From Novosphingobium sp. PhB57 (GTDB taxonomy: Bacteria > Pseudomonadota > Alphaproteobacteria > Sphingomonadales > Sphingomonadaceae): 64,000 nt of DNA. The DNA lies in assembly GCF_004342985.1 (NCBI RefSeq), contig NZ_SMBO01000001.1:1054001-1118000 (forward strand). Reading direction: 5' to 3'. The notes below the pieces were generated by a model, which saw nothing but the letters and a program-made list of their open reading frames with translations, searched no databases and had not been told where the DNA came from. This document shows, in pieces, positions 35,503 through 43,928 of this stretch. Each line of letters starts with the position of its first letter. The stretch's first letter is position 1. The translations under genes and the position numbers were made by a program.

Positions 35503-36345
35503 TTAACGGGACTGCGCCTCTTCTGCGGCCGCGCGCTCACGCGTGTCGCGGATGGCCAGCTCCATCAGCCGGGCGTTGATCTCGAGCAGGCTTTCGTCCC
35601 GCCGCCCAGGCAGCGTGCCCAGGATACGCCGCAGCCTGCGGTCGGTCGCCAGCGTGATAGAACGCTCGATCCCGGTCATCAGCGTCGTGGCCATGAGCAC
35701 GGCGGTATCGCCCAGGATTCCGCGCTGGTCCATCTGCGCCACGAACAGACCGATCAACGGCCGGGTGGAGTTGACGCGCTGATGCATGATGCGAACGTCG
35801 AACTGGTCCGCCATGGCATTGCGCAAGTGGAGCAGTCCGGTGTGGCGGGCCCAGAACTGGTGGTATGATCGCACGAAGGACATGGCGCGCGAGGACAAGT
35901 CGTCGTCAGGCCAATAGTCGCGGACTTGCGCGAAATATTCCTCCTGAGCGGTGCCCATGACCGGCTCGAGGATCGCCAGCAGCAATTCCGTGAAATCGGT
36001 GAAGTAGTTGTAGAGCGAGGTCATCCCCAGCCCCGCTGCACGCGCAACCGCGCCCAGCGTGACGGGTTCGTCGGTCTTCTCGACAAGTTCGATCGCAGCC
36101 GCGAGAATGCGCTCGCGCGTGATCCGACCTTTCTTGCCCAGCCGCTGTCCGTGAAGGTTGTGGCTGATCCCCGCACTGGCGTCCGTGACGGCCGCGGCCA
36201 GCAACGGCGGCAAAGCGGAAAGCCCGATCGCCGCCCCGTCCCTGCCAGTTCCGTCCCTGCCAGTCTCGTCCTTGCCAGTCTCTTCGGGCGCTATCTTCTG
36301 ATTCCCGGCAGCTTCGGGCCCGGCATCCTGCGACGTGGATTCCAC
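35503..36345 (-). CDS. TetR family transcriptional regulator with extended N-terminus
   Basis: About 280 residues from a GTG at 36345, about 20 bases after the aldehyde dehydrogenase stop; the frame stays open further upstream and the true start is not certain. A TetR helix-turn-helix (G-R-I-T-R-E-R-I-L-A-A-A then L-G-A-V-A-R-A-A-G-L-G-M-T-S-L-Y-N-Y-F) is preceded by about 75 residues of low-complexity Gly/Asp/Glu/Thr sequence, including a five-residue tandem repeat (T-G-K/R-D-E/G). The C-terminal ligand domain has no recognisable ligand. It is the last gene of the minus-strand catabolic run and likely regulates it. Confidence 0.8.
   Translation of the reverse strand: MESTSQDAGPEAAGNQKIAPEETGKDETGRDGTGRDGAAIGLSALPPLLAAAVTDASAGISHNLHGQRLGKKGRITRERILAAAIELVEKTDEPVTLGAVARAAGLGMTSLYNYFTDFTELLLAILEPVMGTAQEEYFAQVRDYWPDDDLSSRAMSFVRSYHQFWARHTGLLHLRNAMADQFDVRIMHQRVNSTRPLIGLFVAQMDQRGILGDTAVLMATTLMTGIERSITLATDRRLRRILGTLPGRRDESLLEINARLMELAIRDTRERAAAEEAQSR
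36236..36280. repeat. 15-bp tandem repeat, three copies, inside TetR coding region
   Basis: Three copies of a CCGTCCCTGCCAGTT-like 15-mer (36236-36250, 36251-36265, 36266-36280) with one to three mismatches between copies. Because the unit is a multiple of three, copy changes would add or remove five residues without a frameshift. Confidence 0.85.
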
Positions 36346-36364
36346 CGGGCCGGGCCGTTCGCCG

Positions 36365-37849
36365 TCAGGCTGCCTGGACCTGGCCGACCGGCCAGGCGAG
36401 GATCTTGACGTCGGTGAACTCTTCAATGCCTTCAACGCCCCATTCGCGGCCCATGCCGCTCGCCTTGTATCCGCCGAACGGAATGTCCCCGGCAATGCAC
36501 ATGCCGTTGTTGACGCTCATCGAACCCGTGCGCACGCGCTTGGCGATATTGATGGCCCGGTTCAGGTCGCCCGAGCTGACACCGCCCGATAGGCCATAGG
36601 AACTCTGGTTGGCAATCCGCACGGCGTCCTCGTCGTCCTCGTAGGGAATGACGACCAGCACCGGGCCGAAAATCTCTTCCTGAGCGATCCGCATGTCATT
36701 GGTAACGTCCACGAAGCAGGTAGGCTCCACGAAATAACCGCCTCCCTTGTCGGGACGGATATTGCCGCCCGCCAGCAGGGTCGCGCCTTCTTCCTGGCCG
36801 AGGTCGATGTAGCTCTTCACGCGCTCCATCTGACGCTTGGAGATCACCGGGCCCATGATGTGCGCGGGATTGGCGATATCGCCCCAGTTGTCGCCGAAGT
36901 TGCCATAGGCGCCCTTGAGGATGGCCTTGGCTTCGTCATAGCGGCTCTTGGGCACCAGCAGGCGCGACTGCACGGCGCAGCCCTGCCCGGCGTGGAACAC
37001 CAGCATCGCCATGCCCACTTCCATCGCGAAGTTCGGTGCATCGTCGAGCACGATCTTGGCCGACTTGCCGCCGAGTTCGAGGAACACGCGCTTCAGCGTG
37101 GGCGCGCCCTGCTCCATGATGCGCTTGCCGACGCCGGTGGAGCCGGTGAAGGAGATCAGGTCCACGCGCGGATCGGTAACCAGCATTTCGCCCGCCAGCG
37201 CCGGGTCCGCGCCGAAGACGACATTGATCACGCCATCCGGGAAACCGGCTTCCTTGGCCAGTTCGCCGAAGATCGCGCCCATGCCCGGGGTATCAGGTGC
37301 GGGCTTCAGGATCACGGTGCAGCCGGCCAGCAGTGCGGCGACCATCTTGCCGATGTTGACGTAGAGCGGCACGTTCCACGGCGTGATCGCGCCGACCACG
37401 CCCACGGCCTCACGCACGCCGACACGCTTGTGGATCATGCCGAAGGCGGGCTTCTCGCCGTAGTCCTTTTCCCATTCCAACTGGTCGAAGACGCGCATGT
37501 AATCGTCCCAACCGTCAAGCGCCATGTCGACATGGGCGCGGTTCACCGCGCCTTGCGCCGCGCCGGCTTCGTACATCGCCAGTTCGCCCAGACGCGGGCG
37601 CGCTGCTTCGAAGAGATCGCGGTATTTCTTGACCAGCGCCACGCGCTTTTCGACATTGGTGGCCCAGTCGGTCTCGTCGAAGGCGCGGCGGGCCGCGGCA
37701 ATCGCGGCGTTCACGTCATCGGCAGTGGCATCCGCGGCCTTGCCCACCGGCTCGCCCGTCCAGGGACTGATCACATCGAACGTGGCGCCGTTGCTGGCGC
37801 CGCGCAGTTGGCCGTCGATATAGAGCTTGGCTTCGGGAAGAGTGGTCAT
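36365..37849 (-). CDS. Aldehyde dehydrogenase
   Basis: NAD(P)-dependent aldehyde dehydrogenase of about 494 residues. The catalytic Cys lies in H-A-G-Q-G-C-A-V-Q-S-R, the general-base Glu in L-E-L-G-G-K-S-A, and the cofactor motif F-T-G-S-T-G-V-G is intact. Start chosen at ATG 37849, which has AAGGA at good spacing; an alternative ATG at 37900 overlaps the SDR stop as ATGA and would add 17 residues. It converts an aldehyde to an acid; the neighbouring SDR and acyl-CoA ligase suggest consecutive oxidation and CoA activation of one substrate. Confidence 0.93.
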   Translation of the reverse strand: MTTLPEAKLYIDGQLRGASNGATFDVISPWTGEPVGKAADATADDVNAAIAAARRAFDETDWATNVEKRVALVKKYRDLFEAARPRLGELAMYEAGAAQGAVNRAHVDMALDGWDDYMRVFDQLEWEKDYGEKPAFGMIHKRVGVREAVGVVGAITPWNVPLYVNIGKMVAALLAGCTVILKPAPDTPGMGAIFGELAKEAGFPDGVINVVFGADPALAGEMLVTDPRVDLISFTGSTGVGKRIMEQGAPTLKRVFLELGGKSAKIVLDDAPNFAMEVGMAMLVFHAGQGCAVQSRLLVPKSRYDEAKAILKGAYGNFGDNWGDIANPAHIMGPVISKRQMERVKSYIDLGQEEGATLLAGGNIRPDKGGGYFVEPTCFVDVTNDMRIAQEEIFGPVLVVIPYEDDEDAVRIANQSSYGLSGGVSSGDLNRAINIAKRVRTGSMSVNNGMCIAGDIPFGGYKASGMGREWGVEGIEEFTDVKILAWPVGQVQAA

Positions 37850-37896
37850 GTTCGGGTCCTTGGCGGAAACGGGTTCTTGCACGAGATCGGGAGCGT

Positions 37897-38634
37897 TCAT
37901 GGGCGGCGCGCCCCGACCGAGACGTGCAGCACGCGCACGTCTGGCGGCAGGTCGAGCACTGAGCGGAACACGCCGGTGACGTTTTCGGTCTGCGAGATCG
38001 GCCGCGTGCGCAGGTCGATGCCCTTTGCGGCGCAACCGCCGTGGAAGCGCATGGCCGCGTCCTGATCCCAGCCCGGCGCGGTCTTGCCCGGTTCGTACAT
38101 CGGCCCGGCGCGCAAGGTGGTGACGCGGATGCCCGCGGGCTCCAGTTCCTCCACCAGGGCCTCCGTAAACCGCTCGAGGCCCGCCTTGGTGGCCTGATAG
38201 AGCGAGAGCATCACGAAAGGCACGGCGATGGATTCGCTGCCCACGTTGATGATCTGGGCCCCTGCCTCCATCATCGGAATGGCCGCACGGCAGCAGTAGA
38301 TCGGTCCGTTGAGGTTAGTGGCGATGATGTCGTTGATCTGCGCGTCGGTAGCCTCAGCCACCGTGAACGGCTCGTAGATTGCGGCATTGTTGATCAGCAC
38401 GTCGATCTTCGGGTGCTTTTCGGCGATCGCCGCGAAGGCCTTGCGCACGGATTCGGCAGAGGCGACATCGCATTCCACGGCCATGGCCGCGCCGCCGATT
38501 TCGCTCGCGAGTTCCTGCACCTTAGACAGCGTGCGCCCCAGCAGGATCACGGTTTCCCCCTCACCGGCGAAGCGCCTTGCCAGCGCGCGTCCGAGGCCGG
38601 CCCCGGCGCCAGTGATCACGATCGTCTTACCCAC
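37897..38634 (-). CDS. Short-chain dehydrogenase/reductase
   Basis: About 245 residues from a GTG at 38634 preceded by GGGAGGA. The classical SDR marks are the cofactor motif T-G-A-G-A-G-L-G, N-N-A-A, the catalytic Ser in N-V-G-S-E-S and Y-Q-A-T-K. It should oxidise an alcohol or reduce a ketone. The gene sits in the minus-strand run between the SnoaL-like gene and aldehyde dehydrogenase, which together suggest alcohol to aldehyde to acid oxidation. Substrate unknown. Confidence 0.9.
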   Translation of the reverse strand: MGKTIVITGAGAGLGRALARRFAGEGETVILLGRTLSKVQELASEIGGAAMAVECDVASAESVRKAFAAIAEKHPKIDVLINNAAIYEPFTVAEATDAQINDIIATNLNGPIYCCRAAIPMMEAGAQIINVGSESIAVPFVMLSLYQATKAGLERFTEALVEELEPAGIRVTTLRAGPMYEPGKTAPGWDQDAAMRFHGGCAAKGIDLRTRPISQTENVTGVFRSVLDLPPDVRVLHVSVGARRP

Positions 38635-38901
38635 GCATCCTCCCGCTTTTACGGCTATCGAGTGCCGGTGCTTGCCGACACGATTTCGCACACACTAGCC
38701 TCTCCGCAAGCCACCGCCTATCGCGGCGACGATGGTTCGACGGGAGCGTCCCCGCGATACCTTGGCCGCGAAGAAACGCGCCGATACCGCCCCCTCACCG
38801 CCCGGATCGGCATGGCTTCAAACCGGCATCGCTTCCCGGCCGTGAGGAGACTTCCCGCAATCGATGCGCCCGCCAGGCGCCGCTCTTCGAAACAGCAGTG
38901 G

Positions 38902-39321
38902 TCAGGAGGGCCGGGACATGTCCACGATCAGCCGGGACAACGTCTGTCTGGCGATCTTCCAGCCTTCGGCCGTCCGCACGCAGGTCTCGTGATAGTGCCC
39001 GTAGCCGGTGAGCGCGAAACTGTCCTTGATGACACGGTCCTGCATGGCCCAGATCACTTCGACCTTGCCGTCGTCCAGCTTCATTTCCGGCGAATGGATC
39101 TGATGCGCGGTCTTCGCGTCCGCCAGCGACTGGCGGACCATGGAAACGAACCTGTCCCGCCCCTTTTCCAATGTGCCGCCGGCCGGGCGCGTGTCGATCT
39201 CGCAATCTTCGGTAAAGAGCGCGGCCCAGCCGTCCCAGTCCTTGGTGTCGAGCAGGCGGCAGTAACGGGCCTTGAGATTGCAGATATCCAGCCAGTCCCC
39301 GAAATCGAGTGCCTGTGTCAT
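38902..39321 (-). CDS. SnoaL-like (NTF2-fold) protein
   Basis: A 139-residue protein of the SnoaL-like/NTF2 fold: an N-terminal L-K-A-R-Y-C-R-L-L-D-T-K-D-W-D-G-W segment, then F-T-E-D-C-E-I-D and a C-terminal G-H-Y-H-E-T-C-V-R-T strand. Proteins of this type are isomerases, dehydratases or cyclases acting on hydrophobic ring substrates, or ring-hydroxylating dioxygenase beta-like partners. The candidate catalytic residues are the buried Asp and His. In this setting it may isomerise or dehydrate a pathway intermediate. 267 bases of apparently empty DNA follow it before the SDR gene. Confidence 0.75.
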   Translation of the reverse strand: MTQALDFGDWLDICNLKARYCRLLDTKDWDGWAALFTEDCEIDTRPAGGTLEKGRDRFVSMVRQSLADAKTAHQIHSPEMKLDDGKVEVIWAMQDRVIKDSFALTGYGHYHETCVRTAEGWKIARQTLSRLIVDMSRPS

Positions 39322-39368
39322 GCGCTTCTCCCCTCTGGCGTCAGCTTGGCCCTGCTATCCAGGCCCGG

Positions 39369-41069
39369 TCAGCCTAGGCTCACTTCCGCTTCCAATCGTT
39401 CGGCGGCCAGCTTGCGCAAGTCCGCGGTCTTGATCTTGGCGCTGCCCGTGGTCTTGAGGTCGCTCTCGGCCACGAAGAGCACGCGGCGCGGCACTTTGTA
39501 GCTCGCCAGCTTTTCCTTCGCGAAATCGCGGATCGCACCGGCATCCGGGCGCGACCCGTCGACTGCGACGACGCAGGAAACCACCAGTTCCCCCAGAAGA
39601 TCGTCCGGCACGCCAACGGTCTGCACCATCTTCACTTCGGGATGGGCGCGGATCACTTCGTCGATCTCGATCGGAGAGACGTTGGCACCGCCGGTCTTGA
39701 TGATGTCGTTCAGGCGGCCTTCCCAGAACAGGCGGCCCTGCTCGTCAATGTAGCCGCCGTCCGCGGTGCGCAGGAAGCCTTCCCCGTCCAGCGACTCGTC
39801 CAGCGGCACGCCGAGATAGCCGAGCATCAGCGTCGGGCCCTTGACGGCGATCTCGCCGCGCTCGCCCAAGGGCATCGTCGCGCCGGTCATCGGATCGACG
39901 ATCTTGATCGTGGAGCCGGCGGTCGGCACGCCGTGCGACTTGCCGGCGATCGCTTCCGCCGTGCCCGAGGCGAAGACCGAGATCAGCGTGAACGTCTCGG
40001 TATTGCCGAAGGCCTGTGCCGGCTCGCGCCAGTCGGTATCGATCGTCGGATGCTGTGCGCAGGGCGTCAGCGCGTCGATATAGTGCATCGCCGAAAGGTC
40101 GACGCTGTCGTAATTCGACGCTGCCATGAGTTGGGCCCACTGGTGCGGCCAGGCGAGCATCATCGATGCCTTCTCAGCCTCCATCAGCGACAGGGCTTCC
40201 TCGGCATCGAACCAGCGCTGGAGCACCAGCGACCCGCCGCATCCGAGCGTACCGCCCAGCGCCATCGAGAAATTGCCCGACCAGAAGAAGCCGTTGGCCG
40301 ACCATGTGCGCGGCGGCACCTTCACGTCATACCATTGCGGCCAGCGCCAGAGTTGCAGGCAGACGCCGCGATGGGCGGACAGGATGCCCTTGGCCTTGCC
40401 GGTCGAGCCCGAGGAGAAGAACAGCACGCCTGGATCGCTCGGCTGCACGGCGGCGGCAGCGGCATCGACCAGCGCGGGATCGACATCGTTTCCGCGCGCG
40501 AGGAACGTGCTCCAGCCTTCTATCGCGCCGAGGCCTTCATCGCTGTCGATCACCGCGAGATGGCGCAGGAACGGGAACTTGGTGGAAGCGACTTCGCCCG
40601 GCCTGGCCGTGCCGATCTGCGGTTCGAGATCGACGAGGGTCTGCGCGAAATCCTTCTTGAGGACGCGGCGTTCGAGCAGCAGCACCGAGCAGCCGCCCAT
40701 CTGCAAGACGGTTTCGAGTTCCGCCGGCGTGAAGAAGGTGCTCACCGTCATGGCGACGCCGCCCGCGAGTGCGGTGCCGAAGACGCCGGAGAGGAATTCG
40801 AGCCGGTTCGTCGCCAGCACGCCGACACGCGTGGCCTTGCCGACGCCGCAAGCGACGAGTGCGCGGGCAACTTCCATTGAGCGGGCCCAAAGCTCGTCGT
40901 ACGTCCAGCGCTCGATCTTGTCGCCAAGGTGGATCACCGCCGCTTCGGACGGGCCATAACGACGCGATACCTCGCGGACGAAGCCGCCCAGCGTGAGCGG
41001 GCCGATGCCCTGCTCTTCCGCCAGCGGAATGCCGTTTGCGATGGACAAGCCTGCGGTTACCTCGACCAT
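39369..41069 (-). CDS. AMP-dependent acyl-CoA synthetase/ligase
   Basis: A 566-residue ANL-superfamily enzyme. The ATP-binding motif F-F-S-S-G-S-T-G-K-A-K-G and the T-G-G-A-N-V-S-P-I-E-I-D-E hinge are clear, as is a G-E-R-G-E-I-A-V-K-G segment. It activates a carboxylic acid to its acyl-AMP and then its CoA thioester. Acid specificity cannot be read; the A8 loop and preceding helices are not like the medium-chain or benzoate types I can place with confidence. First enzyme step on the CoA route in this minus-strand cluster. Confidence 0.9.
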   Translation of the reverse strand: MVEVTAGLSIANGIPLAEEQGIGPLTLGGFVREVSRRYGPSEAAVIHLGDKIERWTYDELWARSMEVARALVACGVGKATRVGVLATNRLEFLSGVFGTALAGGVAMTVSTFFTPAELETVLQMGGCSVLLLERRVLKKDFAQTLVDLEPQIGTARPGEVASTKFPFLRHLAVIDSDEGLGAIEGWSTFLARGNDVDPALVDAAAAAVQPSDPGVLFFSSGSTGKAKGILSAHRGVCLQLWRWPQWYDVKVPPRTWSANGFFWSGNFSMALGGTLGCGGSLVLQRWFDAEEALSLMEAEKASMMLAWPHQWAQLMAASNYDSVDLSAMHYIDALTPCAQHPTIDTDWREPAQAFGNTETFTLISVFASGTAEAIAGKSHGVPTAGSTIKIVDPMTGATMPLGERGEIAVKGPTLMLGYLGVPLDESLDGEGFLRTADGGYIDEQGRLFWEGRLNDIIKTGGANVSPIEIDEVIRAHPEVKMVQTVGVPDDLLGELVVSCVVAVDGSRPDAGAIRDFAKEKLASYKVPRRVLFVAESDLKTTGSAKIKTADLRKLAAERLEAEVSLG

Positions 41070-41167
41070 GCGTTCCTCATCGTCCTTGCGCGCCTGCGGC
41101 CCGCTTGTCGCATCAAAGTACAGGCGCGGCGGGCGGCTCCCTCAAGCCGCCTGCCGCGCCGGCTGCA

Positions 41168-42151
41168 TCAGGCGTTCACGTCAACGATGTAACGGCCCGT
41201 GACCTCACCGGACATGAACTTGCGCGCAGCCTCGATGGCATCGCCCAGGCCGATGGTCTGGCCGATGGTTTCGAGTGCGGCGGGGTCCAGATCCTTGGCG
41301 AGACGGTCCCAGGCCTTCAGGCGCTTGGCCTTGGGGGCCATGACGCTGTCGATCCCCAGCAGCGAAACGCCGCGCAGGATGAAGGGCATGACGGTCGAAG
41401 GCAGGTCGAAGCCCTGCGCCAGACCGCAAGCGGCAACTGCGCCGCCGTACTTGGTCTGGGCGATGGCGTTGGCCAGCGTGTGGCTGCCGGCCGTATCGAC
41501 GACACCGGCCCAGCGCTCCTTCTGGAGCGGCTTGCCCTTCTCGGAAAGTTCGGCGCGGTCGATGATCGTCTCTGCGCCCAGCGACTTCAGATAGTCCGCC
41601 TCGCCCGGCTTGCCGGTGAGCGCGGCGACCGAGTAGCCCAGCTTCTTGAGGATCGCGATGGCGACCGAGCCGACGCCGCCGGTGGCACCGGTGACGAGAA
41701 TTTCGCCCTGATCGGGGGTCACGCCCCAATCCACCAGCGCATCGACGCAGAGTGCGGCGGTATAGCCGGCAGTACCGATCGCCATGGCCTGCTTCGGGGT
41801 GAAGGCGGAGGGCAGCGGCACCAGCCACTCGCCCTTGAGCCTGGCTTTCTGCGACAGGCCGCCCCAGTGCCCCTCACCCACGCCCCAGCCGTTGAGCACG
41901 ACGGTATCGCCGGCCTTCCAGTCGCCATGGCTGCTTTCGGTAACGGTGCCGACGAGGTCGATGCCGGGCACCATCGGGAACTTGCGCACGACCGGCGAAG
42001 CGCCGGTAACGGCCAGGCCGTCCTTGAAGTTGAGCGTCGAAAACGCGACGTCGATGGCGACATCACCTTCGGGCAGCGCGCTTTCGTCAAGCTGCTGGAG
42101 AGCGACCGTCTGGCCCTCATCGGTCTTGTCGATCACGATAGCGGAAAACAT
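41168..42151 (-). CDS. AcuI/YhdH-type acrylyl-CoA reductase-like MDR oxidoreductase
   Basis: A 327-residue zinc-independent medium-chain dehydrogenase/reductase. Start ATG 42151 with GGAG six bases upstream. The sequence closely follows the AcuI/YhdH group (D-V-A-F-S-T-L-N-F-K-D-G-L-A, G-I-D-L-V-G-T-V, V-T-G-A-T-G-G-V-G-S-V-A). AcuI reduces acrylyl-CoA to propionyl-CoA with NADPH and often removes toxic acrylyl-CoA made in catabolism. With the acyl-CoA ligase next to it, an acrylate or enoyl-CoA step is plausible. Confidence 0.85.
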   Translation of the reverse strand: MFSAIVIDKTDEGQTVALQQLDESALPEGDVAIDVAFSTLNFKDGLAVTGASPVVRKFPMVPGIDLVGTVTESSHGDWKAGDTVVLNGWGVGEGHWGGLSQKARLKGEWLVPLPSAFTPKQAMAIGTAGYTAALCVDALVDWGVTPDQGEILVTGATGGVGSVAIAILKKLGYSVAALTGKPGEADYLKSLGAETIIDRAELSEKGKPLQKERWAGVVDTAGSHTLANAIAQTKYGGAVAACGLAQGFDLPSTVMPFILRGVSLLGIDSVMAPKAKRLKAWDRLAKDLDPAALETIGQTIGLGDAIEAARKFMSGEVTGRYIVDVNA

Positions 42152-42330
42152 GGCATACTCCCTCAGGGGCCCTTTCCGGCCCGACGATGCAGGCCCTAGC
42201 TGAAAGGGAATATGCGCCGCTGCGTCAATGCCGGCGCGCCACGGCATCGCCTAGGCGAAGCGGCATCACGGCCGGGGTATCCGGAGCTGACAGGAAAGCC
42301 GTCTTTTCGCGATTTTGCTCGAACCTTTTT

Positions 42331-42412
42331 ATTCGTCATTGCGAGCGCAGCGAAGCAATCCAGAGTCGCGTAAACCGCCCTGGATTGCTTCGCTGCGCTC
42401 GCAATGACGAAT
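42331..42412. repeat. Perfect 32-bp inverted repeat, REP/MITE-like
   Basis: ATTCGTCATTGCGAGCGCAG... at 42331-42362 is matched exactly by its reverse complement at 42381-42412 with an 18-base spacer. It lies in the 285-base gap between the AcuI-like gene and the upstream TetR gene, both on the minus strand. No T tract follows on either strand, so termination alone does not explain it. The core resembles short dispersed palindromic elements frequent in alphaproteobacterial genomes. Confidence 0.85.
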
Positions 42413-42436
42413 GGGAGTAATGCTTGTGACGCAGCC

Positions 42437-43105
42437 TCAGCCACCCGGCGAAACCCCGTGGGCGGCGAGCAAATCCGCCACCTTCGGAAACGCCTTGGCC
42501 CGCATGGTGCCGTACATCGAAAGCCGCAGGATCTCGCGCGAGTAGCGGCGCGACAGTTCCCGGCGCTCGCCCTCATCGGCAGCATGGGCACGGGCTAGGA
42601 TCGGCCAGAAGAACACCCCGGCCAGGTTCATCACCGAATAGACTTCGAAATCGATGCCCGGCTCCGCCAGATCTGTGCCGGCAAAGCGGCCGAGCGAGCC
42701 GCAATACTCCCGCCAGAACGGGTCCTGCGCCGGGTTGGGCGAGGCCAGGACCTGCTGGAGCCAGACGCGGCAGATGTCGGGATTTTCCATCGCGAAATCG
42801 CATAGCCGCTCGGTCAGCGCGACCACGTCGACATCCTCGACGCGGCGCTCGCCCACAGTCTCGGGATCGCCGAAGACGGCGTGGAACAGCTTGTCCGAGA
42901 CCCACTGCATGGTCGCCTCGATCAGCTTCTCGCGCGTTTCGAAATGCTGGTAGGCGGTGCCGCGATTGACGGCGGCGAGATGGGCGACGGCAGAAAGGCT
43001 GACGCCTTCCGGCCCGTCCTTGGCCAGCAGGTTGGCGGCGGCATCGAGGATCACCGCGCGCGTCGCGACCGGGTCGCGCGTCCTGCGCCTGATTTTCGCC
43101 TCCAT
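42437..43105 (-). CDS. TetR family transcriptional regulator
   Basis: About 222 residues from ATG 43105 (GAGGGG ahead). N-terminal TetR DNA-binding domain: R-A-V-I-L-D-A-A-A-N-L-L-A-K-D-G, then V-S-L-S-A-V-A-H-L-A-A-V-N-R-G-T-A-Y-Q-H-F-E-T-R-E-K-L. The C-terminal domain is a helical ligand/dimer domain of no obvious ligand. As the first minus-strand gene before acuI, the acyl-CoA ligase and the rest, it is a candidate repressor of that run. Its own stop is separated from acuI by a large inverted repeat. Confidence 0.9.
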   Translation of the reverse strand: MEAKIRRRTRDPVATRAVILDAAANLLAKDGPEGVSLSAVAHLAAVNRGTAYQHFETREKLIEATMQWVSDKLFHAVFGDPETVGERRVEDVDVVALTERLCDFAMENPDICRVWLQQVLASPNPAQDPFWREYCGSLGRFAGTDLAEPGIDFEVYSVMNLAGVFFWPILARAHAADEGERRELSRRYSREILRLSMYGTMRAKAFPKVADLLAAHGVSPGG

Positions 43106-43178
43106 GCTCGCCCCTCTCATTATCAAAGGGCGAGCATAGCGGCAGGCTTACTAATCGACAATGTTGATCAGCTTGACC

Positions 43179-43928
43179 TCAGAGGAAGGCTTTCACCTTT
43201 TCGAGCACCAGTTCCGCGTGCTCCTTCCGGCAGATCAGCAAGTCCGGCATATAGACGTCTTCCCGATTGTAGACCAGCGGGCTGCCGTCGATGCGCGAGA
43301 CGTGGAGGCCCCAGCCTTGTGCGACAGCGGCAGGTGCGCAGCTGTCCCATTCGTACTGGCCACCGGAATGGAGGTAGATATCCGCCTCCCCGCGCAGGAT
43401 CGCCATGGCCTTGGCCCCGGCCGATCCCATCGGAACGAGTTCGGCGCCGATGGCTTCGGCCACGCCGGTCGCTTCCTTGGCGGGACGCGTGCGGCTGACC
43501 ACCATGCGCAGCCGCTCAGGCGCGGGCGGCACTTCGCCCGGCTGGTCGGAGCGAAGGACTACACCCGCGCCGGGAAGCGCGACCGCCCCCAGCACCGGCT
43601 CGCCGTCCACCGCCATGCCGACATGGACCGCCCAGTCGGCGCGCTCCTCGCCATATTCGCGGGTGCCGTCGACAGGATCGACGATCCATACCCGCTCCTT
43701 GGCCAGACGCTCGGCATTGTCCTTCTCCTCTTCGGAGAGCAGCCCGTCTTCGGGCCGCTGCTCGCGAAGGGCGTGGCAGAGGAACTGGTTAGCGGTCTGG
43801 TCCCCCGCCTTGCCCAGCGACTTGCCCGAGAACAGGCCGGAGGCCCGCACGTCGAGCAGGATCTTCCCCGCCACTTCGGCCAGATGCGCCGCGAGATCGC
43901 CGTCGTTCAGGCTACCGTTCAGGCTCAT
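43179..43928 (-). CDS. cysQ: 3'(2'),5'-bisphosphate nucleotidase CysQ
   Basis: A 249-residue inositol-monophosphatase-fold enzyme that hydrolyses PAP (and PAPS) to AMP/APS. The two metal-site motifs are D-P-V-D-G-T (after W-I-V) and W-D-S-C-A-P. The start ATG at 43928 lies in the ATGA overlap with the cysNC stop, so synthesis of PAPS and disposal of its by-product are co-expressed. PAP accumulates both from PAPS reductase and from sulfotransferases; no cysH is in this window, but a sulfotransferase is. Confidence 0.93.
   Translation of the reverse strand: MSLNGSLNDGDLAAHLAEVAGKILLDVRASGLFSGKSLGKAGDQTANQFLCHALREQRPEDGLLSEEEKDNAERLAKERVWIVDPVDGTREYGEERADWAVHVGMAVDGEPVLGAVALPGAGVVLRSDQPGEVPPAPERLRMVVSRTRPAKEATGVAEAIGAELVPMGSAGAKAMAILRGEADIYLHSGGQYEWDSCAPAAVAQGWGLHVSRIDGSPLVYNREDVYMPDLLICRKEHAELVLEKVKAFL

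Noticed and set aside
42331..42412. Calling the 32-bp inverted repeat a terminator
   Set aside because: Neither side of the stem has a T tract on the transcribed strand. A repeat or mRNA-structure role fits better.
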